Below the pieces are notes generated by a model. It was not told the origin of the DNA. It searched no databases and was given only the letters and a program-made list of their open reading frames with translations. From JAPLST01 sp964397565 (GTDB taxonomy: Bacteria; Auribacterota; UBA3054; JAPLST01), in NCBI GenBank assembly GCA_964397565.1, contig CAYNJC010000008.1, positions 68,697 to 132,696 of the forward strand: a stretch of DNA of 64,000 nt, in the 5' to 3' direction. Shown piece after piece: positions 17,176-26,209 of the stretch (its first letter is position 1; every line of letters begins with the position of its first letter). The position numbers and the translations under genes were made by a program.

Positions 17176-17203
17176 GGTGGTCGGTGATCGGTAATCAGTG
17201 ATC
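17176..17203. repeat. Heptamer tandem repeat (GGTGATC type)
   Basis: GGTGGTC, GGTGATC, GGTAATC, AGTGATC in 7-bp phase, followed at once by REP-like elements. Confidence 0.8.
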
Positions 17204-17236
17204 GGTGCGGCGATCTGCGGCGGGCAGTTCTGCAAG

Positions 17237-17356
17237 GTGGGAGCCAGTTCAGCGGGCGATCTGGGCAGCCTCGCGACCTGAAGTCGCTCCCACTTTGCAA
17301 GCTGGGAGCCAGTTCAGCGGGCGGTCTGCAAGGTGGGAGCCAGTTCAGCTGGCGAT
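17237..17356. repeat. Cluster of four REP-like elements
   Basis: GTGGGAGCCAGTTCAGCGGG-type units at 17237-17260, 17302-17325 and 17333-17356, and an inverted unit TCGCGACCTGAAGTCGCTCC... at 17271-17293. Each has the head GTGGGAG and a small internal hairpin (CCAG-TTCAG-CTGG or CGAC-CTGAA-GTCG). The spacer 17100-17477 holds no gene. Confidence 0.75.
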
Positions 17357-17439
17357 CTGCGCAGCTGCGTCCACCGAGGCAAGCTCGGTAGGGCGCAACA
17401 ACACATACCCACCGCCGGATCTGGGATGTCACAATGCAG

Positions 17440-17468
17440 TTGACTTTGCGGCAGCAGAACCGTACACT
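17440..17468 (+). promoter_or_regulatory. Promoter of the BtpA-family gene
   Basis: TTGACT (17440-17445), 17-bp spacer, TACACT (17463-17468). The ATG at 17478 is only 9 bp after the -10, so the transcript should be nearly leaderless. Confidence 0.6.
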
Positions 17469-17477
17469 GTGAATACC

Positions 17478-18488
17478 ATGATGACAACAAATTCCACCCG
17501 CACAGTTGTGGGCATGTTACACATCCCGCTCAACACGATTGTGTCCGCGCCGGGTGCATGGCGCAGCAGCTTGGGCATTCCGCCGGCATCGGCCGATGAT
17601 TGGCGTGCCATGGCGGCCCTGCCGGAAGTTCGCTGCGATGGCCGCGACGACAGCGCTGCCGAAGGCCTTGCCGAGGCGCGCGCGTTGAGTTTTTTCGCGT
17701 TCCTTGAGGAGCGCATGCTGGCCGAAGCGGCCATTTATCAACAAAACGGGCTGAGCAGCTTGATGCTGGAAAATGTGGCCGGGCCATATTTCGTGCGCGG
17801 CGCGCAGCCGCCTGTGATTTACTGGGTCATGCGCGCCTTGGCTGAGCGGTTGCGGGCGGCGTATGCCGAGTTGCGCCTTGGCCTGCAAATTCTCGCCTAT
17901 TCCGATGATTGGGCCCTGGAGATTGCCTGCCGCTGCGGCTTGGATTTCATCCGCTGCGAAAGTGCCTTGTTCGAGGGCGTGCGACCGGAAGGGCGGACAC
18001 CCAATACGGGCAACCTGGCGAAATTGTATCAGTTGCGCAACCGCCACATGGCCCAATTGGGGCACGACGGGCCGGAGCCGCAGGTGTATGTCGACGTGCA
18101 AAAGAAACACACCGTCTTCATGGCGGAATTGGATGCCCTTGAGGTGTGGCTGGAAAATATTTTGTTTCAGAAGCTCGAGGGCGTGATTATTACCGGCCGG
18201 GCGACCGGCATGCCCGTTGCGGAAACGGATCTGCAGCAGGCGCGCGCGGCGCTTGAAAAGGCCACGGCGTATTCGCACAAGGCGGTCGGGAGAGCTTGGG
18301 CGCCCCCGCTCATCGTGGGATCAGGCGTGGCGCTGGACAATATCGCAATGTGCAAGCGTTATGCCGATGCGGTCATTGTGGGATCCTCGCTCAAGCAGAA
18401 CGGCTACTGGGAATGTCCGCTGGACGCAGTGCGCGTCGCGCGCTTCATGGCAGCGTGGACGGGGTGCGCAGCGCAACTGCGAAGTTGA
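17478..18488 (+). CDS. BtpA/SgcQ family (beta/alpha)8-barrel protein
   Basis: 336 residues from ATG 17478; the frame is open upstream through the REP cluster, which is not expected to be coding. Marks of the family: GMLHIPLNTIVSAPG at the N-terminus, LMLENVAGPYF, LGLQILAYSDDWALEIA, GLDFIRCESALFEG and the C-terminal phosphate-binding loop IVGSGVALDNI with DAVIVGSSLKQNGYWECP. BtpA stabilises photosystem I in cyanobacteria, but in non-phototrophs the role is unknown; SgcQ relatives are linked to sugar metabolism. No photosynthesis genes are seen here. Confidence 0.8.
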   Translation: MMTTNSTRTVVGMLHIPLNTIVSAPGAWRSSLGIPPASADDWRAMAALPEVRCDGRDDSAAEGLAEARALSFFAFLEERMLAEAAIYQQNGLSSLMLENVAGPYFVRGAQPPVIYWVMRALAERLRAAYAELRLGLQILAYSDDWALEIACRCGLDFIRCESALFEGVRPEGRTPNTGNLAKLYQLRNRHMAQLGHDGPEPQVYVDVQKKHTVFMAELDALEVWLENILFQKLEGVIITGRATGMPVAETDLQQARAALEKATAYSHKAVGRAWAPPLIVGSGVALDNIAMCKRYADAVIVGSSLKQNGYWECPLDAVRVARFMAAWTGCAAQLRS

Positions 18489-18543
18489 GAAGATGGGAGG
18501 CTGGGCGGGGATGCGGGCGGCCAAACGAACGCTGAGCCTGTCC

Positions 18544-18690
18544 CCTTGACCCTTGACCTTTGATCAGCGCGGCGTGAATCCTGAGTCGTTGGATGGTGCT
18601 TCAGTACTTCGGTGCTTCAGTACTTCGGTGCGTCAGTACTTCGGTGCGTCAGTGCTTCTGTTCACAACTGCGCAACTTCACAGCCTCACC
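18544..18690. repeat. Short tandem repeats between convergent BtpA gene and pyrG
   Basis: CCTTGAC, CCTTGAC, CTTTGAT (7-bp phase, 18544-18564), then from 18601 octamers TCAGTACT/TCGGTGCT alternating for about seven units, running on as looser octamers (ACAACTGC, GCAACTTC, ACAGCCTC) to about 18690. No gene in 18489-18708. Confidence 0.75.
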
Positions 18691-18708
18691 GCTTCTCCGC
18701 CAAAGCTA

Positions 18709-20325
18709 CTACGCAGCGGGCGTTTCTTCACGCCGGGTCATGGCTGCTTTGATCAGGCCGCGAAAAAGCGGATGCGGCTTGGTCGGTTGTGACTTGAATT
18801 CGGGATGGGCTTGGGTGGCAATGAAGAACGGATGCTCGCTGAATTCGATGATCTCGACCAGCAGCCCGTCGGGCGAGATGCCCGAAAACACCATGCCTTT
18901 GGCGGCGAACTGGTCGCGATAGGTGTTATTGAATTCGTAGCGATGGCGATGGCGTTCATCCACGCGCTCAGTGCGGTAGAGCGCACGCGCCAGCGTGTCT
19001 TTCTGCAGGACGCAGGGATAGGCGCCCAAGCGCATCGTGCCACCCATCTGCTTCAAATCTTTCTGAGTTTGCATCAGGGCAATGACCTGATGTTCGGCCT
19101 TGGGATTGAGTTCTTCCGAGGTGGCCTCGGCCAGGCCGCAAACATTGCGGCCAAATTCGATCACGGCGCATTGCATGCCGAGGCACAGGCCCAGAAACGG
19201 AATGCGCTGCACGCGCGCAAATTCGATGGCGCGAATTTTGCCCTCCACGCCGCGATGGCCAAAGCCGCCCGGCACGAGAATGCCGTCCGCGCCGGCAAGC
19301 AACTCGGCGACGTCTTTCTTTTCGAGGTCTTCGGCCTGCACCAAGCGGATCTTGACGCGCGTCTCGTAGGAAAACGCGGCGTGGTCGAGCGCTTCATAAA
19401 TGGACTTGTAGGCGTCGCGCAATTTGATGTACTTGCCGACCAGCGCGATCTCGACCTCGTGAGTTGGATGGCGAATGGCACTGATCATTTTGCGCCAGGA
19501 CGACAGCGCCGCCGGTGGCGCCTGCAGATGCAGGTATTCGAGAATCAAGTCGTCGAGTTTTTGATGTTCCAATTCGACCGGCACTTCGTAGATCGACGTG
19601 GCCACGTCTTTTTCCTCGATCACGGCGCGGCGCGGCACATTGCAATACAAAGCCAACTTTTGGAAATGTTCCTCGGCCATGTGCTTTTCGCAGCGGCAAA
19701 TAAGGATGTCCGGCTGAATGCCAATGCCGCGCAGAATGCTGGCGGACTGCTGCGCCGGCTTGGTCTTCATTTCGCCGGCGGCACGAATGTAGGGCACCAG
19801 CGTCAGATGAATGAACAAGGCGTTGCCGCGCCCGAGTTCGAGGTTGAGCTGGCGGATGGCTTCCAGAAACGGCAGTGATTCGATGTCGCCGGCAGTGCCG
19901 CCGATTTCCGTCAGGACGACATCGACGCCCTCGCTCGCGACCGAGCGAATCGCGGCTTTGATCTCATTGGTGATATGCGGAATCACCTGGATGGTCGCGC
20001 CCAGATAATCGCCGCGGCGTTCCTTGGCGATGACCGTGCTGTAAATCTGGCCGGTGGTGTAATTGCTCTGGCGCGAGCAAGGGATGCCGGTGAAGCGCTC
20101 GTAGTGGCCGAGATCGAGATCCGTCTCGGCGCCGTCGTCGGTGACATAGACTTCGCCGTGCTGGTAGGGCGACATCGTGCCCGGGTCGACATTGATGTAG
20201 GGATCCAGTTTCTGCATGCGCACGCTCAGGCCGCGGCTCTTGAGCAGCAGGCCGATCGAGGCCGCGGTAATGCCCTTGCCGAGGGAGCTGACGACGCCAC
20301 CGGTAATGAAAATGTGTTTTGCCAT
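18709..20325 (-). CDS. pyrG: CTP synthase
   Basis: 538 residues, normal length. It makes CTP from UTP, ATP and glutamine. N-terminal synthetase domain begins MAKHIFITGGVVSSLGKG with the P-loop, followed by LDPYINVDPGTMSPYQHGE; the C-terminal glutamine amidotransferase has the nucleophile Cys in FLGLCLGMQCAV and the His/Glu end SEHPFFIATQAHPEFKS. Starts 3 bp after the aspS stop, so the two form an operon. Confidence 0.96.
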   Translation of the reverse strand: MAKHIFITGGVVSSLGKGITAASIGLLLKSRGLSVRMQKLDPYINVDPGTMSPYQHGEVYVTDDGAETDLDLGHYERFTGIPCSRQSNYTTGQIYSTVIAKERRGDYLGATIQVIPHITNEIKAAIRSVASEGVDVVLTEIGGTAGDIESLPFLEAIRQLNLELGRGNALFIHLTLVPYIRAAGEMKTKPAQQSASILRGIGIQPDILICRCEKHMAEEHFQKLALYCNVPRRAVIEEKDVATSIYEVPVELEHQKLDDLILEYLHLQAPPAALSSWRKMISAIRHPTHEVEIALVGKYIKLRDAYKSIYEALDHAAFSYETRVKIRLVQAEDLEKKDVAELLAGADGILVPGGFGHRGVEGKIRAIEFARVQRIPFLGLCLGMQCAVIEFGRNVCGLAEATSEELNPKAEHQVIALMQTQKDLKQMGGTMRLGAYPCVLQKDTLARALYRTERVDERHRHRYEFNNTYRDQFAAKGMVFSGISPDGLLVEIIEFSEHPFFIATQAHPEFKSQPTKPHPLFRGLIKAAMTRREETPAA

Positions 20326-20328
20326 GCC

Positions 20329-22113
20329 TCAATCTTCGACGATGCGGATATGCAACTCTTTGAGCTGCGCGGGATCCACGGGCGAGGGCGCGCCGACCAG
20401 TACATCCTGCGCTTTCTGGTTTTTCGGAAAGGCGATGACCTCGCGAATATTCGGCTCGCCGGCGAGCAGCATGACCAGCCGGTCGACACCCGGCGCAATC
20501 CCGCCGTGCGGCGGCGCGCCGAACTCGAAGGCGCGGATCATGTGGCCGAAATGCTGGTCTACTTCTTCGCGCGTGTAGCCACCGAGCTCGAAGGCCTTGT
20601 ACATGATGGCCGGGTCATGATTGCGGATCGCGCCGCTGGACAGCTCGGTGCCGTTGCAGACGATGTCGTATTGATAGGCCAGAATGTCGAGCGGGTCTTG
20701 CGTCTCGAGCGCGGCCATGCCACCTTGCGGCATCGAGAACGGATTGTGCGAAAAGACGATATGGCCCGAATCTTCCTCGCGCTCGTACATCGGGAAATCG
20801 ACGATCCAGCAAAAGGCGAAGACATTGGGATCGCGCAGTTGCAGCCGCTCGGCCAGCAGCAGGCGCAAGTTGCCCAGCGCGCTGCAGGCGATCCGCCACG
20901 ATGCGACGGCGAAGAAGACGACATCGCCCGCCGCGGCGCCGGTCTGCACGCGAATGCTGGCCAGGTCGGCCTCGCTCAGAAATTTTGCCAGCGGGCCCTT
21001 GGCGCCGTCGGCCTCAAAGACCAAATAGGCCACCCCTTTCATTTTTTGTGATTTGGCCCACTCCTGCAGGCCGTCGAAAAACGAGCGCGGGGCACTGGCG
21101 CCGTCAGGATAGCGTAGCGCTTTGATGGCCATGCCTGGCTTGCGCGCCTGGGTGAAAATTTGGCAGGCAGAATCTTTCAGCGCCGCGGTCAAGTCCACCA
21201 ATTCGAGACCGAAGCGCAGGTCAGGCTTGTCACTGCCGAAGCGGTTCATCGCGTCGCGGAAGGCGAAGCGCGGGAAGGTTTCGCTCTGCAGTTGCTTGCC
21301 GCCGCCGTGCTCCTGCACCAGCCGGAACATCAGGCGATCCACGACGGCGAAGACATCCTCTTGGGTAACAAAGGCCATTTCGATATCGAGTTGGTAGAAC
21401 TCGCCCGGGCTGCGATCCGCGCGCGCGTCTTCATCACGGAAGCACGGCGCGATTTGATAATAGCGGTCGAAGCCCGAGATCATCAGCAATTGCTTGTACT
21501 GCTGCGGCGCCTGGGGCAGGGCGTAAAAGCAGCCGGGATGGACGCGGCTGGGCACGAGGTAATCGCGCGCGCCCTCGGGCGAACTGTTGGCCAGCAGCGG
21601 CGTCTGGAACTCGTGAAAGCCCTCGGCCTCCATGTGGGCGCGCAGGGTGGTGATGATGGCGGCGCGCAATATGATATTGCGCTGCATCTTCTCGCGGCGC
21701 AAATCGAGGAAGCGATAGCGCAGCCGCAGGTCTTCGTTGGCAATGTCGGATTCGGCGATCGGGAACGGCAGCACCTTGGCGCGCGTGACAACCGTGAGCG
21801 TTTCGACACGCAGCTCGACTTCGCCAGTCGGCAGTTTGGCGTTGTAGGTTTCCGGCGCGCGCGCGACGACCGTGCCGGTGACGGTGATGACGCTTTCGCG
21901 GCTGAGCTGCGCGGCGGTGTGCAGCGCCTCCGCGCGCTCCGGATGGAAGACCACTTGGGTGATGCCATACTGGTCGCGCAGATCCAGGAACAGGACCCCG
22001 CCGTGGTCGCGATGATGATGGACCCAGCCGGAGAGCCGTGCGGGCTGGCCGACCTGGGCGCGGCGCAAGGCGCCGCAGGTATGGGTACGATAGCTGTGCA
22101 TAACGTCGTTCAT
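20329..22113 (-). CDS. aspS: Aspartyl-tRNA synthetase, bacterial type
   Basis: 594 residues from ATG 22113; another ATG at 22101 (MHSYRTHTCG) is possible. N-terminal OB fold (GWVHHHRDHGGVLFLDLRDQ), class II motif 2 FRDEDARADRSPGEFYQLD, the bacterial GAD insertion, and motif 3 GGIAPGVDRLVMLLAG. The length with the GAD domain marks the bacterial form. Whether it is discriminating or also charges tRNA-Asn cannot be told without knowing if asnS or gatCAB is present. Confidence 0.95.
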   Translation of the reverse strand: MNDVMHSYRTHTCGALRRAQVGQPARLSGWVHHHRDHGGVLFLDLRDQYGITQVVFHPERAEALHTAAQLSRESVITVTGTVVARAPETYNAKLPTGEVELRVETLTVVTRAKVLPFPIAESDIANEDLRLRYRFLDLRREKMQRNIILRAAIITTLRAHMEAEGFHEFQTPLLANSSPEGARDYLVPSRVHPGCFYALPQAPQQYKQLLMISGFDRYYQIAPCFRDEDARADRSPGEFYQLDIEMAFVTQEDVFAVVDRLMFRLVQEHGGGKQLQSETFPRFAFRDAMNRFGSDKPDLRFGLELVDLTAALKDSACQIFTQARKPGMAIKALRYPDGASAPRSFFDGLQEWAKSQKMKGVAYLVFEADGAKGPLAKFLSEADLASIRVQTGAAAGDVVFFAVASWRIACSALGNLRLLLAERLQLRDPNVFAFCWIVDFPMYEREEDSGHIVFSHNPFSMPQGGMAALETQDPLDILAYQYDIVCNGTELSSGAIRNHDPAIMYKAFELGGYTREEVDQHFGHMIRAFEFGAPPHGGIAPGVDRLVMLLAGEPNIREVIAFPKNQKAQDVLVGAPSPVDPAQLKELHIRIVED

Positions 22114-22147
22114 GGGCAAATCAAAACCAAAGTAAGCATAAGAGGGT

Positions 22148-22176
22148 ATTATACGGATTGGCGCGCGCAGCGTCAA
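22148..22176 (-). promoter_or_regulatory. Promoter of aspS-pyrG
   Basis: Minus strand TTGACG (22176-22171), 17-bp spacer, TATAAT (22153-22148), 34 bp before ATG 22113. One of the strongest consensus matches in the window. Confidence 0.75.
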
Positions 22177-22208
22177 GGCAGGGGTGCAGCCCCTCGTCTA
22201 GCTTACGT

Positions 22209-22363
22209 TACTAATGAATGCGCGTTCTACTTTGCAGCATCCTTGTAGCCGCCCGCGGCGAGGGCGGCTTCTGCAGCCGCGGTCATCCGCGCCGTTGGCG
22301 GGACTCCAAGCAGGCGCCCGCGGCCACAATTGAAATGCCAATAAGTAAGCGCACTCATTAGTA
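22209..22363. mobile_element. MITE-like element, TA-flanked, 155 bp
   Basis: Ends TACTAATGAATGCGC (22209-22223) and GCGCACTCATTAGTA (22349-22363) are inverted repeats with one mismatch; the outermost TA on each side fits TA target duplication of IS630/mariner-type elements. The core is G+C-rich and self-complementary (GCCGCCC...GGGCGGC). Related copies lie at 46589-46880 and 63949-64000. No transposase inside. Confidence 0.7.
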
Positions 22364-22434
22364 CATTGACGCGCATGCGCCGCGGGCGGGACCGGTGGGC
22401 GGCACACCTATGCTTGCGTTGCCGGCTTTGGGAA

Positions 22435-23220
22435 TTACGTGGCCGCCATGCTGCGCGCGACCGGCGTGATCGCCTGCGCACGGCCGGTGGTTTCGTCAAT
22501 TGTGACCATCACGCCGTGCAGTTGGACGTCGCCATCGGCCAATTCAAATTTGTGCGGCGTGCCGGTGTAAAAATGGGCTACGACGGCGTCTGTGACGCGT
22601 CCGAGCACGGAGGCATGCGCGCCGGTCATGCCCACATCCGTCATGCAGGCCGTGCCGTGCGGCAGGATGCGCGCGTCGGCGGTCGGCACATGCGTGTGCG
22701 TGCCGAGCACGGCGCTGACGCGGCCGTCAAAGGCCCAGCCCATGGCGATTTTCTCGCTGGTGGCTTCGGCGTGAATGTCCACCAGAACGCAGGGCGTGCG
22801 CCCGGCCAGCTCGGCCAGAATCGCCTCCAGGGCACGGAACGGACAGTCGGCCGGCTTCATGAAGACGCGTCCCAACACGTTGACCACCGCCAATGCCGGC
22901 GCACCCGGGCGTTCGAGCAGGAACCAGCCGGCGCCGGGCGTGCCAGGCGGGAAATTCGCCGGCCGCAGCACACGCGGATTTGCCAACGCGTTCACCGCAG
23001 TGCGCTGGTCAAACACATGATCGCCGGTCGTAATGACATCAACGCCATTGGCCAGCAGTTCCGTCATCGTCTCGGGTGTGATGCCCTTGCCGCCAGCCAC
23101 ATTTTCGGCGTTGGCAATGACAACGTCAAGTTGCAGCTCCGCGCACAACGCCGGCACCAGTTGTTTCACCGCCATGCGCCCAGGCCGCCCCACGATATCG
23201 CCTATGAGGAAAATTCGCAT
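22435..23220 (-). CDS. YmdB-family metallophosphoesterase (TIGR00282)
   Basis: 261 residues from ATG 23220 (MRIFLIGDIVGRPGR). This family hydrolyses 2',3'-cyclic mononucleotides/cAMP and affects RNA turnover and biofilm in Bacillus. Metal-binding motifs: IGDIVGRPG (Asp8), ANAENVAGGKG with Asn/Glu, TTGDHVFD, DIHAEATSEK and GTHTHVPTAD. Only a -10 box (TACAAT on the minus strand, 23231-23226) lies just before the ATG. Confidence 0.9.
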   Translation of the reverse strand: MRIFLIGDIVGRPGRMAVKQLVPALCAELQLDVVIANAENVAGGKGITPETMTELLANGVDVITTGDHVFDQRTAVNALANPRVLRPANFPPGTPGAGWFLLERPGAPALAVVNVLGRVFMKPADCPFRALEAILAELAGRTPCVLVDIHAEATSEKIAMGWAFDGRVSAVLGTHTHVPTADARILPHGTACMTDVGMTGAHASVLGRVTDAVVAHFYTGTPHKFELADGDVQLHGVMVTIDETTGRAQAITPVARSMAAT

Positions 23221-23225
23221 GCCAG

Positions 23226-23231
23226 ATTGTA
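23226..23231 (-). promoter_or_regulatory. -10 box 5 bp before the YmdB-type start
   Basis: TACAAT read on the minus strand; transcription would begin at or inside the ATG, giving a leaderless mRNA. No clear -35. Confidence 0.35.
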
Positions 23232-23273
23232 GCATTTCTTGACGAATCGGGCTTGCCTGAAGGTCACGGGCGC

Positions 23274-23302
23274 TTGAAAAATCTCCGCACATTGTGTATC
23301 CT
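23274..23302 (+). promoter_or_regulatory. Promoter of nadD operon
   Basis: TTGAAA (23274-23279), 17-bp spacer, TATCCT (23297-23302), 53 bp before nadD. Confidence 0.6.
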
Positions 23303-23355
23303 AGCCATGGCATGATGAAATCAACACGACCGACAACGGCACGGGATGGCGTCCG

Positions 23356-23943
23356 ATGAAGCTCGGCATCTTGGGCGGAACATTTGACCCGGTCCACACA
23401 GCCCACCTGGCTGTGGCCGAGCAGGCCCGCGCACAACTGGGTCTCGACCAAGTGCTGTTCATTCCGGCCTGGCGCGCGCCGCACAAGCCGGGCAACGCGC
23501 GCGCCGCGGCACGCACCGCAGATCGCCTTGCCATGCTGCGCCTGGCGGTGCAGGATAACTCATCCTTTGCGGTGGATGACTTCGAGGTCAAGCACCAGAC
23601 CACGTCGTATACAGTCGAAACGTTGCGCAACCTGCAGACCCGCCTGCCGGCCGCAACCCAGCTGTTTCTGCTGATCGGCGCGGATAATTATTTTATCTTT
23701 CACCAGTGGCGCGAACCTGAGCAAATTCTGACGATGGCAACCCCCGCCGTCTACCCGCGGCCGGGCTTCCCACTGGCCATGCTCGATCCGCGCTTCCGCT
23801 TGCTCGAAGGCCCGGCCTTTGATCTGCGGGCGACCTGGATTCGCGACACCGTGCGGCGCGGCGGCAGTATTCGCTACGTCGTGCCCGCCGCCGTGCAGGT
23901 CTATATTGCAGAACATCATTTGTATACCACACCCGAGGAGTAA
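23356..23943 (+). CDS. nadD: Nicotinate-nucleotide adenylyltransferase
   Basis: 195 residues. Transfers AMP from ATP to nicotinate mononucleotide in NAD synthesis. N-terminal nucleotidyltransferase motif GILGGTFDPVHTAHL and the C-terminal ATP-binding loop seen as LRATWIRDTVRRG in place of the usual ISSTxIR. First gene of nadD-rsfS-gmk-proA-pepP; nadD-rsfS is a common pair. Confidence 0.93.
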   Translation: MKLGILGGTFDPVHTAHLAVAEQARAQLGLDQVLFIPAWRAPHKPGNARAAARTADRLAMLRLAVQDNSSFAVDDFEVKHQTTSYTVETLRNLQTRLPAATQLFLLIGADNYFIFHQWREPEQILTMATPAVYPRPGFPLAMLDPRFRLLEGPAFDLRATWIRDTVRRGGSIRYVVPAAVQVYIAEHHLYTTPEE

Positions 23944-23944
23944 C

Positions 23945-24337
23945 GTGGTAAAAACATCCCCGCCGGAAGGCGTTGCGGTCATGGAATTGTGTGTGCTGTT
24001 TCTAGCCGACAAGCACGTTGGCGAGCTGCGCGCGTATGATGTGCGCGGCGTCTCGTCGTTGACGGATTACTATCTGGTCGGCACGGCCCGCAACGAACGC
24101 CAAATGAAAGCGGCCGGCCAAAACGTAACCCGCCAAATGAAGAAGATAGGCGTCCGGGCCCTTCATCAAGATGGCAAGACGGGCGGCAACTGGGTTGTGC
24201 TCGACTATGTGGATTGCATCGTGCACTTGTTCAACCCGGCCACCCGCCTCCATTACGACATCGAGGCGATGTGGCGCGCGCACGAAATTCCCGTGCCCCA
24301 GCCGGATCCGCGCACCCACGGCGCCGCGCAACCATGA
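23945..24337 (+). CDS. rsfS: Ribosomal silencing factor RsfS
   Basis: 130 residues from the GTG that follows the nadD stop by one base. RsfS binds L14 and blocks subunit joining in starvation. Family marks: DVRGVSSLTDYYLVGTARNE and GNWVVLDYVDCIVHLFNP, then a C-terminal YDIEAMW. Its stop overlaps the gmk ATG. Confidence 0.9.
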   Translation: MVKTSPPEGVAVMELCVLFLADKHVGELRAYDVRGVSSLTDYYLVGTARNERQMKAAGQNVTRQMKKIGVRALHQDGKTGGNWVVLDYVDCIVHLFNPATRLHYDIEAMWRAHEIPVPQPDPRTHGAAQP

Positions 24338-24903
24338 GCACGCCGCGCGGCAAAGTGTTTGTTATCGCCGCGCCGTCCGGCGCCGGCAAAACAACGCTGC
24401 GCGATTATCTGCTGAACGCGCATCCCGACTTGTATTTCTCGGTCTCGGCCACCACCCGCACGCCCCGCACCGGCGAAGTGATCCATAAAGATTATCACTT
24501 CATGTCCAAGGCCCATTACGACCGGCACCTCGCCCAGGGTGATTTCCTCGAACATGCCGAGGTGTTCGGCAATTATTACGGCACCCTGCGCACGCCGGTC
24601 GAGGAGCAATTGCGCCAAGGCCGCAATGTCTTGCTGGATGTCGACACCAAGGGCGCCAAGCAAGTCAAGGAGCAAATGCCGGAAGCGCTGCTGGTCTTCA
24701 TCATGCCACCCTCGATCGAGGAGCTCGAACGCCGCCTGCGCGCGCGCAACACCGACTGCGAAGAGGTTATCCAGCGCCGTCTGCGCGAGGCTCGCTATGA
24801 AATTGACCAACGCCAGTGCTTCGATTTCATCGTCGTCAATGACACCCTCGCCAACGCTCAAGCCGCCCTCAACGCGATCATGTACCCAGAACAGCAACGA
24901 TGA
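24334..24903 (+). CDS. gmk: Guanylate kinase
   Basis: 189 residues from ATG 24334, overlapping the rsfS stop (ATGA). P-loop APSGAGKTTL, then SATTRTPRTGEVIHKDYHFMS (GMP-binding, with Tyr) and NVLLDVDTKGAKQVK, and the lid with RLREARYEI. Phosphorylates GMP with ATP. Stop overlaps proA. Confidence 0.94.
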   Translation: MSTPRGKVFVIAAPSGAGKTTLRDYLLNAHPDLYFSVSATTRTPRTGEVIHKDYHFMSKAHYDRHLAQGDFLEHAEVFGNYYGTLRTPVEEQLRQGRNVLLDVDTKGAKQVKEQMPEALLVFIMPPSIEELERRLRARNTDCEEVIQRRLREARYEIDQRQCFDFIVVNDTLANAQAALNAIMYPEQQR

Positions 24904-26156
24904 ACATTACGGCCTATGTCAATGATTGTTGCCGGCGCGCGCAGCAAGCCAGCCGCATCCTGGCCAATCAATGTGCCGACACTAAAAACGAAGTGTTGAA
25001 GACCATGGCGGCCATGCTCGAGGCCGAAACCGAGCTGATTGAAACGGCCAACGCCGAGGATGTCGCCGCCGCGCGCGACGAGGGCATGACCGACGCCTTG
25101 CTCGATCGCCTGACCCTGACCAGCGCGCGCATTTCTTCCATGGCCAAAGGCTTGCGCGACCTCATCCCGCTGCACGACCCGGTCGGTGTCGTGCTGACGC
25201 AGTGCACACGCCCGTCCGGCATTACGATTACCAAGGTGCGCGTCCCACTCGGCGTCATCGGCATTGTGTACGAGGCGCGCCCGAATGTCACTGTGGACGC
25301 CGCCGGCTTGTGTCTGAAGTCCGGCAACGCCGTTATTCTGCGCGGCGGCGCCGAGGCCTATCGCTCGAATCTGGCGCTGGCCCGCGTGCTGCAGGCCGCC
25401 CTGGCCCAATGCAAATTTCCGGTGGATGCCATTCAATTTCTCGAAACCACCGACCGCACCGCCGTGGATGCCCTCTTGCACGCCGAGCAGTATGTGGATT
25501 GCATCATTCCGCGCGGCGGCAACAGTCTCGTGCAGAAAGTCGCCGAGACCAGTCGCATTCCGGTGCTGAAACATTACGCTGGCATTTGCCACACCTATAT
25601 CGCCAAGGATGCCGATCTGGCCAAGGCGGTGGCGGTCTGCTATAATGCCAAAGTGCAACGGCCGGGGGTCTGCAATGCGATGGAAACCCTCCTGATCGAC
25701 GAGCATATTGCGCCGAAAGCGCTGCCGCTGGTCTTCGCCAAACTGCGTGAGGCCGGCGTCGAACTGCGCGGCTGTGACAAGACCCGCGCGCTCGACCCGG
25801 CCGTCATTCCCGCCACCGAGGACGACTGGCGCGCCGAGTACCTCGACCTGATTTTGTCGGTCAAACTCGTGCGTTCGCTGGATGAGGCAATTGCCTTCAT
25901 CAATGAGCATGGCTCGCACCACTCGGATGCGATCATCACGGAACATCACCACGAAGCGGCGCATTTTCTGCAATATGTCGATTCGGCCGCGGTCTATGTC
26001 AACGCCAGCACGCGCTTCACCGATGGCGGCGAGTTCGGCATGGGCGCCGAAATGGGGATCAGCACCAGCAAGCTGCACGCGCGCGGCCCGGTCGGCCTCG
26101 AGGAGTTGACCACCTATAAATATATGATCCGCGGCGATGGCGCCGTCCGCCAATAG
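24900..26156 (+). CDS. proA: Glutamate-5-semialdehyde dehydrogenase (gamma-glutamyl phosphate reductase)
   Basis: 418 residues, the usual size. NADPH-dependent second step of proline synthesis. Aldehyde dehydrogenase fold: YEARPNVTVDAAGLCLKSGN near residue 122 and the catalytic Cys in KVQRPGVCNAMETLL; C-terminus TDGGEFGMGAEMGISTSKLHARGPVGL is a ProA hallmark. ATG overlaps gmk. No proB in the window. Confidence 0.95.
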   Translation: MNITAYVNDCCRRAQQASRILANQCADTKNEVLKTMAAMLEAETELIETANAEDVAAARDEGMTDALLDRLTLTSARISSMAKGLRDLIPLHDPVGVVLTQCTRPSGITITKVRVPLGVIGIVYEARPNVTVDAAGLCLKSGNAVILRGGAEAYRSNLALARVLQAALAQCKFPVDAIQFLETTDRTAVDALLHAEQYVDCIIPRGGNSLVQKVAETSRIPVLKHYAGICHTYIAKDADLAKAVAVCYNAKVQRPGVCNAMETLLIDEHIAPKALPLVFAKLREAGVELRGCDKTRALDPAVIPATEDDWRAEYLDLILSVKLVRSLDEAIAFINEHGSHHSDAIITEHHHEAAHFLQYVDSAAVYVNASTRFTDGGEFGMGAEMGISTSKLHARGPVGLEELTTYKYMIRGDGAVRQ

Positions 26157-26168
26157 GCACAATGCTTT

Positions 26169-26203
26169 AAACCTGAAACCTGAAACTTAAAACTTACAAC
26201 TTG
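26169..26203. repeat. Heptamer tandem repeat (AAACCTG/AAACTTA type)
   Basis: AAACCTG, AAACCTG, AAACTTA, AAACTTA, CAACTTG in 7-bp phase between proA and the peptidase start. Confidence 0.85.
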
Positions 26204-26209
26204 CTTCCC

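Noticed and set aside
17205..17477. Coding extension of the BtpA gene upstream
   Set aside because: It would translate through REP-like hairpins and precede the promoter found at 17440-17468.
17478..18488. Photosystem I function from the BtpA name
   Set aside because: No phototrophy genes in the window; BtpA-family proteins are common in non-phototrophs.
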